In this document: piece by piece, positions 9,354 to 19,800 of the stretch | Layout: the number at the start of each line of letters is the position of its first letter | Numbering within the stretch: position 1 is the first letter of the stretch | Source: Aurantiochytrium sp. KH105 | Lineage: Eukaryota > Sar > Bigyra > Thraustochytrida > Thraustochytriidae | Assembly (NCBI GenBank): GCA_003116975.1 | Contig: BGKB01000101.1 | Coordinates: 1 to 64,000, forward strand | Direction of reading: 5' to 3' | Length of the DNA stretch: 64,000 bases | The notes under the pieces: model-generated | The model's database searches: none | The model's input: only the letters and a program-made list of their open reading frames with translations | What the model was told of the DNA's origin: nothing | Translations under genes and position numbers: made by a program

Positions 9354-10118
9354 CCTTTGTTTGTGCGCTGAATTGCAACACAATATTCTGAAAAGGAGAG
9401 CTCCCCATCGCCGTCCTGAGTGCTGAGATCCTCGCCAAAGAGGAGCTTCATTTGCTGTATAAAACCGAAAGAGGAGTGTTAGCTGAGCTAGCAAAGTAAT
9501 GTACAATGGGAAACTTACGCCTTCGAGTCTGTCCCGTCCGTAGCGTGTGTAGAGCATGTGCATGGTCTCGTCGACCGTGACTTTTCCGCTGCCGTCCTTG
9601 TCATAAATCATAAACTGGATGACATTGAATAACTGACAAGGCTCAAGACCTGTTGTATCTGCGAGATTTCGCTGATAGGTGAGCTTGAACTCTTCCCAAT
9701 CCACGACGCCGTCGAGACTTTCGTCAACCTCCCAGATCATCTCCTCGATTTCCTTTTTGGAAATTGGTTTGCCAAGAGTTTTCAAGCATTCTGCAAGATC
9801 TGCAGGTCGAATTCGGCGCTGCGGATCACTGTCGAGAACTGCGACTTCCTTTTCCAAGGCGGCAATTTCTTGTCGTAGGGCTTCGTACTCTGCTTCAATT
9901 TCCTCGCTTGACATGGCCTCTCCCTCTTTGTTTGTGACAACAATGTTGTCGGGTGCCTTTCTGTGCGCCACAAGACGATCTCGTCGGGCACGCTGGGGCT
10001 GCAGCCGTGCGTACAGTTTGCTCTTGGGTTGATAGTTGCACATTGTATTGTACACGCGCAAGAGCTCCTTTTCCTCGTTTTGCGAGATACCCTTTGACCC
10101 TTCTGCGTCGGCCGTCAT
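9326..10118 (-). CDS. EF-hand calcium-binding protein, two exons
   Basis: A 242-residue calmodulin-like protein after splicing. Exon 1 is 10118-9519 and exon 2 is 9454-9326. A 64-nt GT-AG intron (GTAAGT at its 5' end, T-rich then ATACAG at its 3' end) lies between. Reading through the intron would give an unrelated hydrophobic tail, whereas splicing restores a third EF-hand-like loop (STQDGDGELSFSEY). Canonical loops in exon 1 are DESLDGVVDWEE and DKDGSGKVTVDE. The N-terminus is helical and basic, with a coiled-coil stretch before the first EF-hand. The DETMHMLYTRYGRD segment resembles EF-hand proteins conserved in flagellated protists, so an axonemal role is plausible but not shown. Confidence 0.87.
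9455..9518 (-). other. Intron of the EF-hand gene
   Basis: A 64-nt intron beginning GTAAGT (minus strand, from 9518) and ending in a T-rich tract and CAG (to 9455). It keeps the frame between EGxQMK-type residues and restores an EF-hand. Confidence 0.85.
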
Positions 10119-10797
10119 TGTGAAGGCTATCCGTGTGCTTCTTTCCTGATGATGCTCCTTTGCTGCTTCTCCTTTGTCGGCTGTGCAGGGTCGCTCCTGT
10201 TCTTACGCTCGCTTTTCTCCGCCGCTTCTGCAGCCTGTGACGTGAAAGTATGAATGACCTTTTCGTCAATCTCCTCAAGTCAAGAGGAGGAATGCATTGT
10301 CGAAGCTCTTGTCTCACGCACGTGCCGCTGCAAATGTGATGGTAGGTGGAGTGGAGTGATCTTCGCGAGCACGTGCCCCAATGCTACGATAAAAAGTGAA
10401 AGAGACCTATATAACGGACTAACGGATTCCTGGAGTCGCCGTCGAAACAGAGCGTTGCACAAATTTGCGTTGCGCACATCGCGGCAGGTCGTCGGAAACG
10501 GTGTTGTTGAAGAAAATGTTGGAGTGACGGTGCGACAAGCGAGCTGCTTAAACTCAAGCCGCCACTCGTCGCGGACGCAAGGCCGCTGCCTGCGCGAGAC
10601 AAAGGACAGCGCGTCGTCGCGGCCAGGCAAACTAGTCGTTCTCGCGGCAACAGCGCTTGCTCAGGAGGCACCCGGTGTTAAGTCGACACAGAGGACGAGC
10701 CCTCGAACGTCGGTACGCGCGTACGCTCGTACGCTCGTACGCTCGTACGCTCGTACGCTCGTACGCGTCGAGCGAGCTTGAGCCGCGGAATCGAAGA
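10119..10797. promoter_or_regulatory. Divergent intergenic region, EF-hand / TMEM128-like
   Basis: About 680 bp separating two divergent starts. Its most distinct element is an 8-bp tandem repeat just upstream of the plus-strand gene. An open frame at 10254-10781 reads through that repeat but has no recognisable domain. Confidence 0.5.
10713..10768. repeat. Seven tandem GTACGCTC-type 8-bp units
   Basis: Seven units of GTACGCTC (the first GTACGCGC, the last GTACGCGT) in perfect 8-bp phase. Every unit junction recreates the palindrome CGTACG. The array ends 30 bp before the ATG of the downstream membrane protein, so it lies in its 5' UTR or core promoter. Confidence 0.9.
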
Positions 10798-11307
10798 ATG
10801 TCGAGCAGACCGCGACGAGCGCAATATTCGCGCGTAAATGAGTCAGCGAGCGAGGATGCAGCTAGCCAGAGTAGCAAGTCAAAGTCGACGCGAGTCAAGG
10901 CCCGCTCAGCTCGTGCGGCCCGTGCCGAGCTCTACGCGATCAAGCTGCACGCGGCCCTCTGGGTGGCAGGAGCCGTTGCTGTCGTGGTGTACACTGACTT
11001 TTTCACCGTGGCGCGAACGAGCCCCGATGTGAACCGCATATGGTTTAATCTTGGGCTTTTCCTCTTTGCAGTCGCAACCTGTTTGGTCTTATACATGGCA
11101 ATCTATGTGCCGCGAGTACTAAAATGCGACTTGGATCCCTCAGTGTACAGCCCAAAGATGCTTCCAGTGACGGGCACAATATCTTTGCTCAGTGGTCTCT
11201 TTCTTCTGATTGGCCTTTGGCCTGCGTTTGGGCTCTTTACGCCAGCTATTCTTGGCGTTATTTGGATTGGCGGCCTCATGAGCGCCCACTTCTTGCCCTC
11301 GGTCTAA
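10798..11307 (+). CDS. TMEM128-like four-pass membrane protein
   Basis: A 169-residue protein with a basic, Ser-rich N-terminal ~50 residues and four predicted transmembrane helices. The first helix holds LWVAGAVAVVVYTDFF, the second FNLGLFLFAVATCLVLYMAIYVP, the third SLLSGLFLLIGLWPAFG and the fourth FTPAILGVIWIGGL. The order of segments and the PVTGTIS...WPAFGLFTP pattern match the TMEM128 family, an ER-associated membrane family of unknown biochemical role. The start is the first ATG (10798); a longer frame from a TTG at 10657 would translate the GTACGCTC repeat and is unlikely. Confidence 0.8.
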   Translation: MSSRPRRAQYSRVNESASEDAASQSSKSKSTRVKARSARAARAELYAIKLHAALWVAGAVAVVVYTDFFTVARTSPDVNRIWFNLGLFLFAVATCLVLYMAIYVPRVLKCDLDPSVYSPKMLPVTGTISLLSGLFLLIGLWPAFGLFTPAILGVIWIGGLMSAHFLPSV

Positions 11308-12431
11308 AGGCGGATGTATTCTTTGATTCAATCTGCTTGCATGCTGTTCAGATAAAAGAAGATGGAGGTGCAATGTTGTCCTTTCTGGCCTCACCTTCAT
11401 CGCTGCTGCTATAGCCGGTGCTGCTCCGTGTTGGGATTACACGATAGCGCATAGTGTTCGCTAGACGATCGCAGAGAATTAGATTGGCATACATTGATTT
11501 CTGATCAATTGGTTAAAAGAACTTGAATGGGCACTGAGCTGTTGTCTTGAGGAGTGAAGTCAAAATCGTTTGCAAAGACCAAAAAGGAGAGCATTGAATT
11601 AGAAAACGTAAATCCGTGCAACTGACTTTCTCGAGTCAATGAAAGGTTCTTACGGACATCATTTTCGCTTTTTTCTTTTGAAGAAAGACAAATTTCGGGA
11701 TTTGACGCCTGTTCCAGACTATATCAACCGGTCCTGCTGTCTGCGACATTTTTTCAAAAATGAGACACGGCTTGAGAATGGATAGTTAGTTACCTCGGCG
11801 GTAGGCCTCGTCGGACAAAATTGGCTTTTAAATTACTTTGCAAATGGCGCACATAACGATTAACCATGGCTGCTACAAACCTTCTTTAAACCAAGCTCCT
11901 TTCTCGAACTTAGCAGACTCGTCAATCAACTCGATAACAAGCACCGTGTCCTTTTTCTTTAGGCCAAACAAAGGTTGATGTCAAGCAATGCAGTATGACC
12001 TTTTATTTTAGCCATAAATACAGGAAAAGCTGCCTAGCCTCTTTCGCTCGAATGCTTTCACCTTGATCCTTTCGTGGAAATAACGTTCATCTAAGTCACT
12101 GTCAAGGGAGATCTAAGTCGAATGTTTTGGCGTCTCCAACATCGCACCTCTCTTCGCTTGCAGTGCTTTCTGCCGCGTCGATGGCCATTAGGAGATCGGA
12201 GACTGGCTGCGCTGTTCTCCACGCCAGCCTTAGCCAACTAGGCACTTAGTTGTGCACTGTCCAACGAAGCGCTTGTGCACTGTCCGCGCGTGCCAACGTG
12301 TGCGCTCGTGCTGGTTCTTCGAACAAATCGCTAAACCCCCCCCCCACCGCCCCCCCCTTGTCAACCTCGAGCGCGCGCGCGTCCCTGCGCGGTAGGTTGG
12401 CGCGTCTGCGCAAGTCAGCGGCCTTCCCCTC

Positions 12432-12432
<1 letters not shown>

Positions 12433-12476
<44 letters not shown>
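12433..12476. repeat. Poly-C tract of 44 bases
   Basis: A homopolymer of C immediately before the N gap. It is probably the reason the assembly broke here, and its true length is uncertain. Confidence 0.9.
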
Positions 12477-12477
<1 letters not shown>

Positions 12478-12482
12478 CCTCT

Positions 12483-12795
12483 NNNNNNNNNNNNNNNNNN
12501 NNNNNNNNNNNNNNNNNNNNNNNNNNNNNNNNNNNNNNNNNNNNNNNNNNNNNNNNNNNNNNNNNNNNNNNNNNNNNNNNNNNNNNNNNNNNNNNNNNNN
12601 NNNNNNNNNNNNNNNNNNNNNNNNNNNNNNNNNNNNNNNNNNNNNNNNNNNNNNNNNNNNNNNNNNNNNNNNNNNNNNNNNNNNNNNNNNNNNNNNNNNN
12701 NNNNNNNNNNNNNNNNNNNNNNNNNNNNNNNNNNNNNNNNNNNNNNNNNNNNNNNNNNNNNNNNNNNNNNNNNNNNNNNNNNNNNNNNNNNNNNN
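12483..12795. other. Assembly gap (313 N)
   Basis: A run of N ending four bases before the ATG of the first WD40-Roc-COR-TIR gene, so that gene's proximal promoter or 5' UTR is missing. Confidence 0.99.
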
Positions 12796-12799
12796 CAAT

Positions 12800-15700
12800 A
12801 TGGTCCTCATTCAAGACAGTGTGTACGGCGTCGCGCAGACCGCCGACCTCGTGCTGGCTGCCAGCGGAAATCACTTGACTCGCAATGACGGCTTCTTGCG
12901 CGCGTGGAGCAAGAAGGACGGCGCCCTCGTCTTCGAGATGAAGACGCCCAACAATCAAGAGGCCAACACAGTGGCCGTGCAGGGCAACCTCGCCGCCGTG
13001 GGGACTGACGCAGGCGGCCTCTTCCTCATTGACCTGGCCACCGCCACCGTCCTGCAGACCCTCCAGGGCCACACTGGCCATATTTTGAGCGTCATTTTCG
13101 ACGGCGACAAGGTCATCTCCGGTGGCGGGGCCGCCGACAAGACCATCCGCGTCTGGGACAGGATCAGTGGCCGAGAGACCTTGAGGATTGACGCCGGGGC
13201 GAGGGTCGGGAGCCTTGCCGCCCACGAGGACCTGCTTGTGGCCGGGTTGGGCGACTATACCGTACGCATCTTCGACCGGGCCAGCGGCGGCCCACGCCAC
13301 ATCCTCACGGAGGCGACAGACTGGGTGCGAGCGGTCGCGATCGACGCGCAGCACATGGTGAGCGGGTCCGACGACAACAAGGTGAGGGTCTACGGCGTGC
13401 CTTCCTTCCAGCTCGTCCGCGTCCTTGAAGGGCACACCGACTGGGTGTACTCTGTCGCGCTCGAGGGAGACCGCATCGTGAGCGGGTCCAACGACCACAC
13501 CGTCAGAGTCTGGGACGTGCGCAACGGAGACTCGTTGCATGTCTTGCATGGACACTCGGACACGGTGTACTCGGTCTCTTTCTTGGGGTCGGAGATCGTA
13601 AGCGGATCTGACGACAAGAACGTGCGCATCTGGGACGCGGAGACGGGCGCCTCGACGCGCGTGCTGGACGGCACGGAGGCCGTGCGGCCCATCGAGGAAG
13701 TGCTCATGGCTTCTGCCGCGACTACTGCGGCGGCAAAGGAGGCGCTCAAGGCGGCGCTGGCGAATGGGGACCCCGCGGAACTGGGCCGCTGCAAGCTCAT
13801 GGTCGTCGGTCAGGGCGCCGCCGGCAAGACGTCCGTGGTGCGCTCGCTGCTGGGCATGAAGCCCGAACCAACGCACAAGTCAACGGTGGGCGTCGAGCTC
13901 ACGCGCACCGATGCAGAGTCCTGGGAAGAGATCGAGGACCTTGACAGCGGATTTGAACGCCAGGCGTGTCGCGTAGCGGCGCTGCGCATGGCCGTGCAAG
14001 AGGAGCAAACGGCGAGCGAGATGCAGCAATCATTGCCGAGGCGAGTGTCCCAGGGCTCTTCAAATCCCGTCTTCACCGCGGAGGTGCAGGTGGAATTGGT
14101 GCCTGAGGCCGAGGTGGCGCGGCGCTTCGACATTGAGGAGATTGAGGACATGGCCGGCAAGACGCAATCTGGCCAGAAGATCTTCTTTACGATCTGGGAC
14201 TATGCGGGTCAAGAGGTCTTTTACGCGCTGCACCACATTTTCCTCACGCGCGAGGGCGGCGTCTTCTTGATCGTCTTCGACATGCAAGAACTCCTCATCA
14301 AGCAAGACCAAGCCGTGGAGTACCTTTCCTTTTGGCTCAACTCGGTCAAGCTGCATGCGCCGACTGCACCCATCATTCTAGTGGGCACGCACTATGACGA
14401 GGCGTCAGTTGACATCAACGAGGTGGAGGAAATCCTTGTCGAAAATCTGTCTGTTGACGAAAACGAAAACATCGTCACGAGTCCCGCAGGGGAGCTGAGC
14501 TTTTTTCCGATCGACAACATGAGTCGCGCGCCGGGCCATGCCTCGGAATTGCGCGCTGCGGTCGAAGCAAGCGCGTCATCGCTTGAGGCCGTCTCGCGGA
14601 AGATCTCGCTGCGCTGGCTCAAGGTGTTGGACGACCTGCTGAAGCTCGACTGTGATCATGTGCCTTTCGGGACAGTGCAAGAGCTCGCGACCAAGTATCA
14701 CGCCGGTGATCAGACCGACGAGCTCTTGAGCTTCTTCCACGAGCTCGGCATGCTCGTTCATCTCCGCGCAACAAACACCTTGCACGACAAGGTCGTTCTG
14801 AAGCCTCAGTGGCTTCTGGACAACCTTTCGCGGGTTATCGCGGACAAGATCCATGTCAAGCAAATGCGATACAATCGCGAACTGCAAAATGCTGGTCTCA
14901 AAAACGATTTTACCGTGCTTCGCAAACACGGCATCGCCACGCTCAGTCTGCTGAGGTTTCTGTGGAATGACAAAGAAGTCGACTACCTGCGGGAATTTAT
15001 GCACGACAACATGCTGATGTCAGACTGGAACTTTCACGAAAAGTTGCTGCCGAGAAATCGTCGAAACGAGCCGCTTTTCTTGGTGAGCAGTCTGCTTAAG
15101 AACTCGAGGGACCGCAAACTCGAACAAGACATTGCGAAAATTCAGAGCGGGCTCACCTGCGTGTTGGACTTTTCCGAGTTCTTTCTCCCGGACGGTGTCT
15201 TTGCGCGAATGCTCTCGCTATGTGCGCAGTACAGCGGAGAAGTGAAAAAGAACAAGCGCGCACCTCAGCTTGCCGGAGATCGAGCGATTGTTCGCTTCGG
15301 CCTCTCGGTATTTGCGCTCGAGCAGGACGACAACAAAATATGGGTTCGCATGGCACAAGACGCGCACAAACCGGCAACTACACTCAAGACGCTGGTTAGC
15401 ATTTTTCGCGGGGCGCGCGATGCCGTGTTTCGGGACTTGCCGTGGGAGCTTCTGTTGCAGTCCCCGTCAGACGACTCTGTGCTGGTCAGGTATGACGACA
15501 TGGCCGACGCTCGTAGGACCGAGGTCGCTGAGGTCGCGTCAGTCGGCGTTGGCAATGCTCTGGTCACCGACTTTGAGCCCTTTTTTGAGGACGGTTCCTT
15601 GACCGAAGATGAGAACGACACGGGGACCGTGGGACAGGCGAGCATTCCGCTCGCTGCTGGGCTCAAGTACCACGTCTTTCTGAGTCATCGTCAATATGAC

Positions 15701-16288
15701 GCAGGCGATGCTTGCAATCTTATGGCGGAAAAGCTTCGCAATCGTGGACTTCATGTCTGGGTTGATCAGGAGACCGAGGGCAACCTCGCAGAGGATGCAA
15801 TGAAGCGAGGTATTCGTGAGTCCAAGTGCTATTTGCTTTTTCTTTCCAAGACGGTGTTCTCCGACGCCGTGAAAATGGAGCTGGAAGCGGCACTACGAGA
15901 GGAGAAACCGATCTTGGTCGTGCACGAGAGTGATCCAAATCGTCCGGGCTTCGCTCCTTTCTCCGCTTACATTGCCGCTGCTCCGGCATCGTCCAAGCAC
16001 CTTTTCAAAGAGAATGAGTCCATGCCTTTTCAGCGTCGCCTGTACCTTGCAGAAGCTTTTTACAAGGAGCTCATTTCGCGCATTAAGAAATCGCCGTACC
16101 GGTGGGGGGGAAGGGAATGGGATTCGCGTGTGCAGACAGACGAGTTTGCGCAACCGGGGACCATGCACAGAATGCACATGCTTCAAAAGAGATTGCGTTA
16201 CCTCGGCTTTTGGGTTGCTCTTTTTGCCACTGTCTTTGCTCGTAGCAAGCTCGATGGCCGTACCTCATCGCACATTGCCGCCGCTTGA
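12800..16288 (+). CDS. WD40-Roc-COR-TIR protein A
   Basis: A 1162-residue multidomain protein. Residues ~1-300 form WD40 repeats, about seven blades (IRVWD, VRVWDVRNG, VRIWDAETG). Roc GTPase follows: P-loop GQGAAGKTS at ~337, G3 WDYAGQE at ~466 and G4 VGTHYD at ~528, the Roco-type THxD variant. A COR-like region with WLLDNLSRVI spans ~600-850. A TIR domain starts at ~955 (YHVFLSHRQYD) and includes a Glu at 1027 (MELEAAL), aligned with the catalytic Glu of TIR NADases. A C-terminal extension of ~70 residues absent from the paralog includes a hydrophobic LGFWVALFATVFA stretch. The ATG at 12800 aligns with the starts of four paralogs, although it lies four bases after an N gap. An NLR-like sensor role is inference. 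Confidence 0.9.
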   Translation: MVLIQDSVYGVAQTADLVLAASGNHLTRNDGFLRAWSKKDGALVFEMKTPNNQEANTVAVQGNLAAVGTDAGGLFLIDLATATVLQTLQGHTGHILSVIFDGDKVISGGGAADKTIRVWDRISGRETLRIDAGARVGSLAAHEDLLVAGLGDYTVRIFDRASGGPRHILTEATDWVRAVAIDAQHMVSGSDDNKVRVYGVPSFQLVRVLEGHTDWVYSVALEGDRIVSGSNDHTVRVWDVRNGDSLHVLHGHSDTVYSVSFLGSEIVSGSDDKNVRIWDAETGASTRVLDGTEAVRPIEEVLMASAATTAAAKEALKAALANGDPAELGRCKLMVVGQGAAGKTSVVRSLLGMKPEPTHKSTVGVELTRTDAESWEEIEDLDSGFERQACRVAALRMAVQEEQTASEMQQSLPRRVSQGSSNPVFTAEVQVELVPEAEVARRFDIEEIEDMAGKTQSGQKIFFTIWDYAGQEVFYALHHIFLTREGGVFLIVFDMQELLIKQDQAVEYLSFWLNSVKLHAPTAPIILVGTHYDEASVDINEVEEILVENLSVDENENIVTSPAGELSFFPIDNMSRAPGHASELRAAVEASASSLEAVSRKISLRWLKVLDDLLKLDCDHVPFGTVQELATKYHAGDQTDELLSFFHELGMLVHLRATNTLHDKVVLKPQWLLDNLSRVIADKIHVKQMRYNRELQNAGLKNDFTVLRKHGIATLSLLRFLWNDKEVDYLREFMHDNMLMSDWNFHEKLLPRNRRNEPLFLVSSLLKNSRDRKLEQDIAKIQSGLTCVLDFSEFFLPDGVFARMLSLCAQYSGEVKKNKRAPQLAGDRAIVRFGLSVFALEQDDNKIWVRMAQDAHKPATTLKTLVSIFRGARDAVFRDLPWELLLQSPSDDSVLVRYDDMADARRTEVAEVASVGVGNALVTDFEPFFEDGSLTEDENDTGTVGQASIPLAAGLKYHVFLSHRQYDAGDACNLMAEKLRNRGLHVWVDQETEGNLAEDAMKRGIRESKCYLLFLSKTVFSDAVKMELEAALREEKPILVVHESDPNRPGFAPFSAYIAAAPASSKHLFKENESMPFQRRLYLAEAFYKELISRIKKSPYRWGGREWDSRVQTDEFAQPGTMHRMHMLQKRLRYLGFWVALFATVFARSKLDGRTSSHIAAA

Positions 16289-16888
16289 GGAGGCGGCTCT
16301 GCCCGCTGCCGATTCCAAGATGGCCGATCACCTCGAGTCCGACTCGCCCCAGGCAATTTGCGCACGTCGTTAGATTCGTATAACAAGTTGTTGCCGACTC
16401 GGAAATAAAGGGTCCAAAAGTTAATTTGTTCCTTGCCAGTCGCTTGCCAGACAGACAAATGCAGTAGGCCGATTGTGTGCACCATCCGCGCGTGCCAGCA
16501 TGTGCACACGCTCGGCCTTCGCCCGAACACCTAATCCCCCTTTCGCCCCTGCGCGCGCGCACGTCTGCGCGGCAGGCAGGCAGGCAGGCAGACCCGCAAG
16601 GCGCAAGCCAGCAACCCCCTCCCTCTCTCTTTCTCCGCGCGGGCGCCGCCGCGACACGCTCCGTCCGCGCGCGCGCCCCGCGGAGAACGCGCCAAGGCCG
16701 CATCGCATCAGCAGCCAGCCCAGCCAGGCTCTCCCCTCGAGCCCTTCATTCCTTACCCTCGCCCGAGTCTCTCTCTCTCTCTGCTATCTCGTCCCTTCTC
16801 TCGCCGCAGCTGCTCGCTCGCGCCGCTTCTTCACGTCGCCCCCCCGCCCGCACGCACGCACGCCCTCGCTCCCCTCGCCGCCGCCGCC
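16289..16888. promoter_or_regulatory. Intergenic/promoter region duplicated between the two TIR genes
   Basis: 600 bp between the tandem genes. From about 16470 to 16640 it resembles 12272-12430 upstream of gene A (shared CCGCGCGTGCCA core, then a CGCGCGCG block). The proximal part is CT-rich (16740-16800), and the ATG context is a GCC-rich stretch. Confidence 0.65.
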
Positions 16889-19800
16889 ATGGGCCGCATA
16901 GGCGCCGTAAACGGCGTCGCGCAGACCGCCGACGTCGTGCTGGCCGCCAGCGAAGACGGCTACTTGCGCGCATGGAGCAAGAAGGATGGCGCCCTCGTGT
17001 TGGAGATGAAGACGCCCGACAATAGTGCGGCCGTCTCACTGGCCGTTCAGGGCAACCTGGCCGTCGTGGGGACTAGCTGTTATCGCAAGGGCCTCTCCAG
17101 GACTGAAGTACCCGGCGGCCTCTTTCTGATTGACCTGGCCACCGCCTCCGTCCTGCACGCCCTGGAAGGCCACACCAAAAGTGTCTTAAGCGTCATCTTC
17201 GACGGCATCGAGATCATCTCGGGGTCCGACGACCAGACCGTCCGCGTCTGGGACAAGATCAGCGGCCGAGAGACCTTGAGGATCGACGCCGGGGCGGAGG
17301 TCTTCAGCGTTGCCGCCCACGAGAACCTGCTCGTGGCCGGGTTGGGCAACTGCACCGTGCGCATCTGCGATCGGGCCAGCGGCGACCCACGCCACGTCCT
17401 TAGGGAGGCGAGAGGCGCGGTCTTCGCGGTCGCGATCGACGCGCAACGCATGGTGAGCGGGTCCAAAGACCAGAAGGTGAGGGTCTACGCCGTGCCTTCG
17501 TTCAAGCTCCTCCACGTGCTCAGAGGACACACCAATTGGGTGTACTCTGTTGCACTCGAGGGAGAACGCATCGTGAGCGGGTCGAAAAACGAACCAAGAA
17601 CTAGGCCTATACCTAGACGTGTAGCTGCAACTGCGAACGGTCGTACTGGCCGTGGCTACGTTTATAATGGATACGGCGAACGCGTCGACGGCCTGATCAT
17701 GCCTACCAGTACGGTCAGAGTCTGGGACTCGCGCGACGGAATGGAGCTGCGCGTTTTGCGAGGACACGATGACACGGTGCGGTCGCTCTCTCTCTTGGGT
17801 TCGGAGATCGTGAGCGGATCTCACGACAGGAGCGTACGCATCTGGGACGCGGAGACGGGCGCCTCGACGCGCACGTTTTCAGGCACAGAGGCCGTGCGGC
17901 CCATCGAGGAAGTGCTTGGCGCGACGGAAGCTGCGACGGAAGGCCTCAAAGCTGCTCTGGCGAATGGGGACCCCGCGGAACTGGGCCGCTGCAAGCTCAT
18001 GGTCATCGGCCAGGGCGCCGCCGGCAAGACGTCCGTGGTACGCTCGCTGCTGGGCATACCGCCCGTGGTGGAGCACATCTCGACGGTGGGCGTCAAGCTC
18101 ACGCGCACCGATGCAAAGTCCTGGGATGAGATCAAGGATTCCGACAGCGGATTTGAACGCCAGGCGTATCGCGTGGCGGCGCTTCGCATTGCCGCGCAAA
18201 AGAAGCAGCCTACGAGCAATAAGCGGCCAGAGGAGCGATCTGCGAGGAAGAATCGACAATCGCTGCCCAAGCGCGTGTCCCAAGGCCTTTCAAATGTTGT
18301 CTTTGGGCGCCGACGTTCTTCTGCGGCTCAGACTTTCGTTGCAGAGGTGCAGGTGGAGCTGGTACCCGAGGCCGAGGTGGCGCAGCGGTTCGACATAGCC
18401 GAAATCGCGGATATGGCCGGCAAGACGCAGTCGGGCCAGAAGATCTACTTTACGATCTGGGACTATGCGGGTCAGGACGTCTTTTACGCGCTGCACCACA
18501 TTTTCCTCACGCGCGAGGGCGGCATCTTCATGCTCGTCTTTGACATGCAAGAACTCCTCATCAAGCAAGAGAAAGCCGTGAACTACCTTTTCTTTTGGCT
18601 CAACTCGGTCAAGCTGCATGCACCGACTGCACCCATCATTCTAGTGGGCACGCACTATGACGAGGCGTCAATTGACATCAACGAGGTGGAGGAAATCCTT
18701 GTCGAAAATCTGTCTGTTGACGAAAACGAAAACATCGTCACGAATCCCGCAGGGGAGCTGAGCTTCTTTCCCATTGACAACATGAGCCGCGAGCCAGGCC
18801 ACGCGTCAGAACTGAGAAGTGCGGTCGAAGCAAGCGCGTCGTCGCTCGAGGCAGTCTCGCGAAAGATCTCGCTGCGCTGGCTCAAGGTGTTGGACGACTT
18901 GCTGAAGCTCGACTGCGATCATGTACCTTTTGAGACAGTGCAAGAGCTCGCGACCAATTACCACGCCGGTGATCAGACCGACGAGCTCTTGAGCTTTTTC
19001 CACGAGCTCGGCGTCCTTGTCCATCTCCGCGCAACAGACATTTTACACGATAAGGTTGTCCTAAACCCGCAGTGGCTTCTGGACAAGCTTTCGCGTGTGA
19101 TTGCGGACAAGATCCATGTCAAGCAGATGCGTTACAATCGCGAACTGCGAAATGCTGGTCTCAAAAAAGACTTTGCAGCGCTGCGCAAGCGCGGCATTGC
19201 CACGCTCAGTCTACTGAGGTTTCTGTGGAATGACGAAGAAGTCGACTATCTGCGGGGGTTTATGCACGAGACAATGCTGATGTCAGACTGGGCGTTTCCA
19301 GAAGAAGCGCTGACAAGCGGTCGCGAAGATGAGACGTTCTTCTTGGTGAGCAGTCTGCTCAAGAACGTGACGGACCGCGAACTCGAACAAGACATTCACA
19401 GCGTTCGGCAAGGATTAACATGTATACTGGACTTTTCCCAGCTCTACCTTCCCGACGGCGTCTTTGCGCGTCTACTTTCGCTTTGTTCCAAGCACAGTGG
19501 CGACGTGACCACGAAATGGGGTGCCCCACGCCTCGCCGGACACCAGGCCATTATTCGTTTTGGTTTGTCGGAGTTCGCGTTGGAAGAACGAAACAATCAG
19601 ATTAGGCTCATCATGGTTCCTGGAACAAGAGACCCGGCCAGCACGCTCAAGACGCTCATCAGCATGTTTCGCGGCGCTCGTGACGCCGTTTTTAAGGATT
19701 TACCCTGGCAACTGCACCTGCAGTCACCACGCAACTCTTCCATTCGGGTCGAGTACGGTTACTTGGTCGATGCTCGCAGGGCCGAGGTCGCTGAGGTCGC

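Larger units (their letters stand above)
11308..12799. other. Intergenic region with poly-C run and assembly gap
   Basis: About 1.5 kb with no supported gene. The first 900 bp are AT-richer and featureless. From about 12265 the sequence resembles the promoter of the second WD40-Roc-COR-TIR gene at 16460-16640. A run of 44 C (12433-12476) precedes 313 N (12483-12795). Confidence 0.7.

Noticed and set aside
10254-10781. 175-residue ORF between the EF-hand and TMEM128-like genes
   Set aside because: It ends by translating the GTACGCTC repeat, has no domain and overlaps the expected divergent promoter.
12230-13876. 548-residue minus-strand ORF through the N gap
   Set aside because: About a fifth of it is N and the remainder is antisense to the WD40 region of TIR gene A.
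17582-17710. In-frame intron as explanation of the insert in TIR protein B
   Set aside because: A GT...AG pair exists, but splicing would also delete conserved WD-loop residues, and the GT context does not resemble the GTAAGT of the two supported introns. Not fully excluded.
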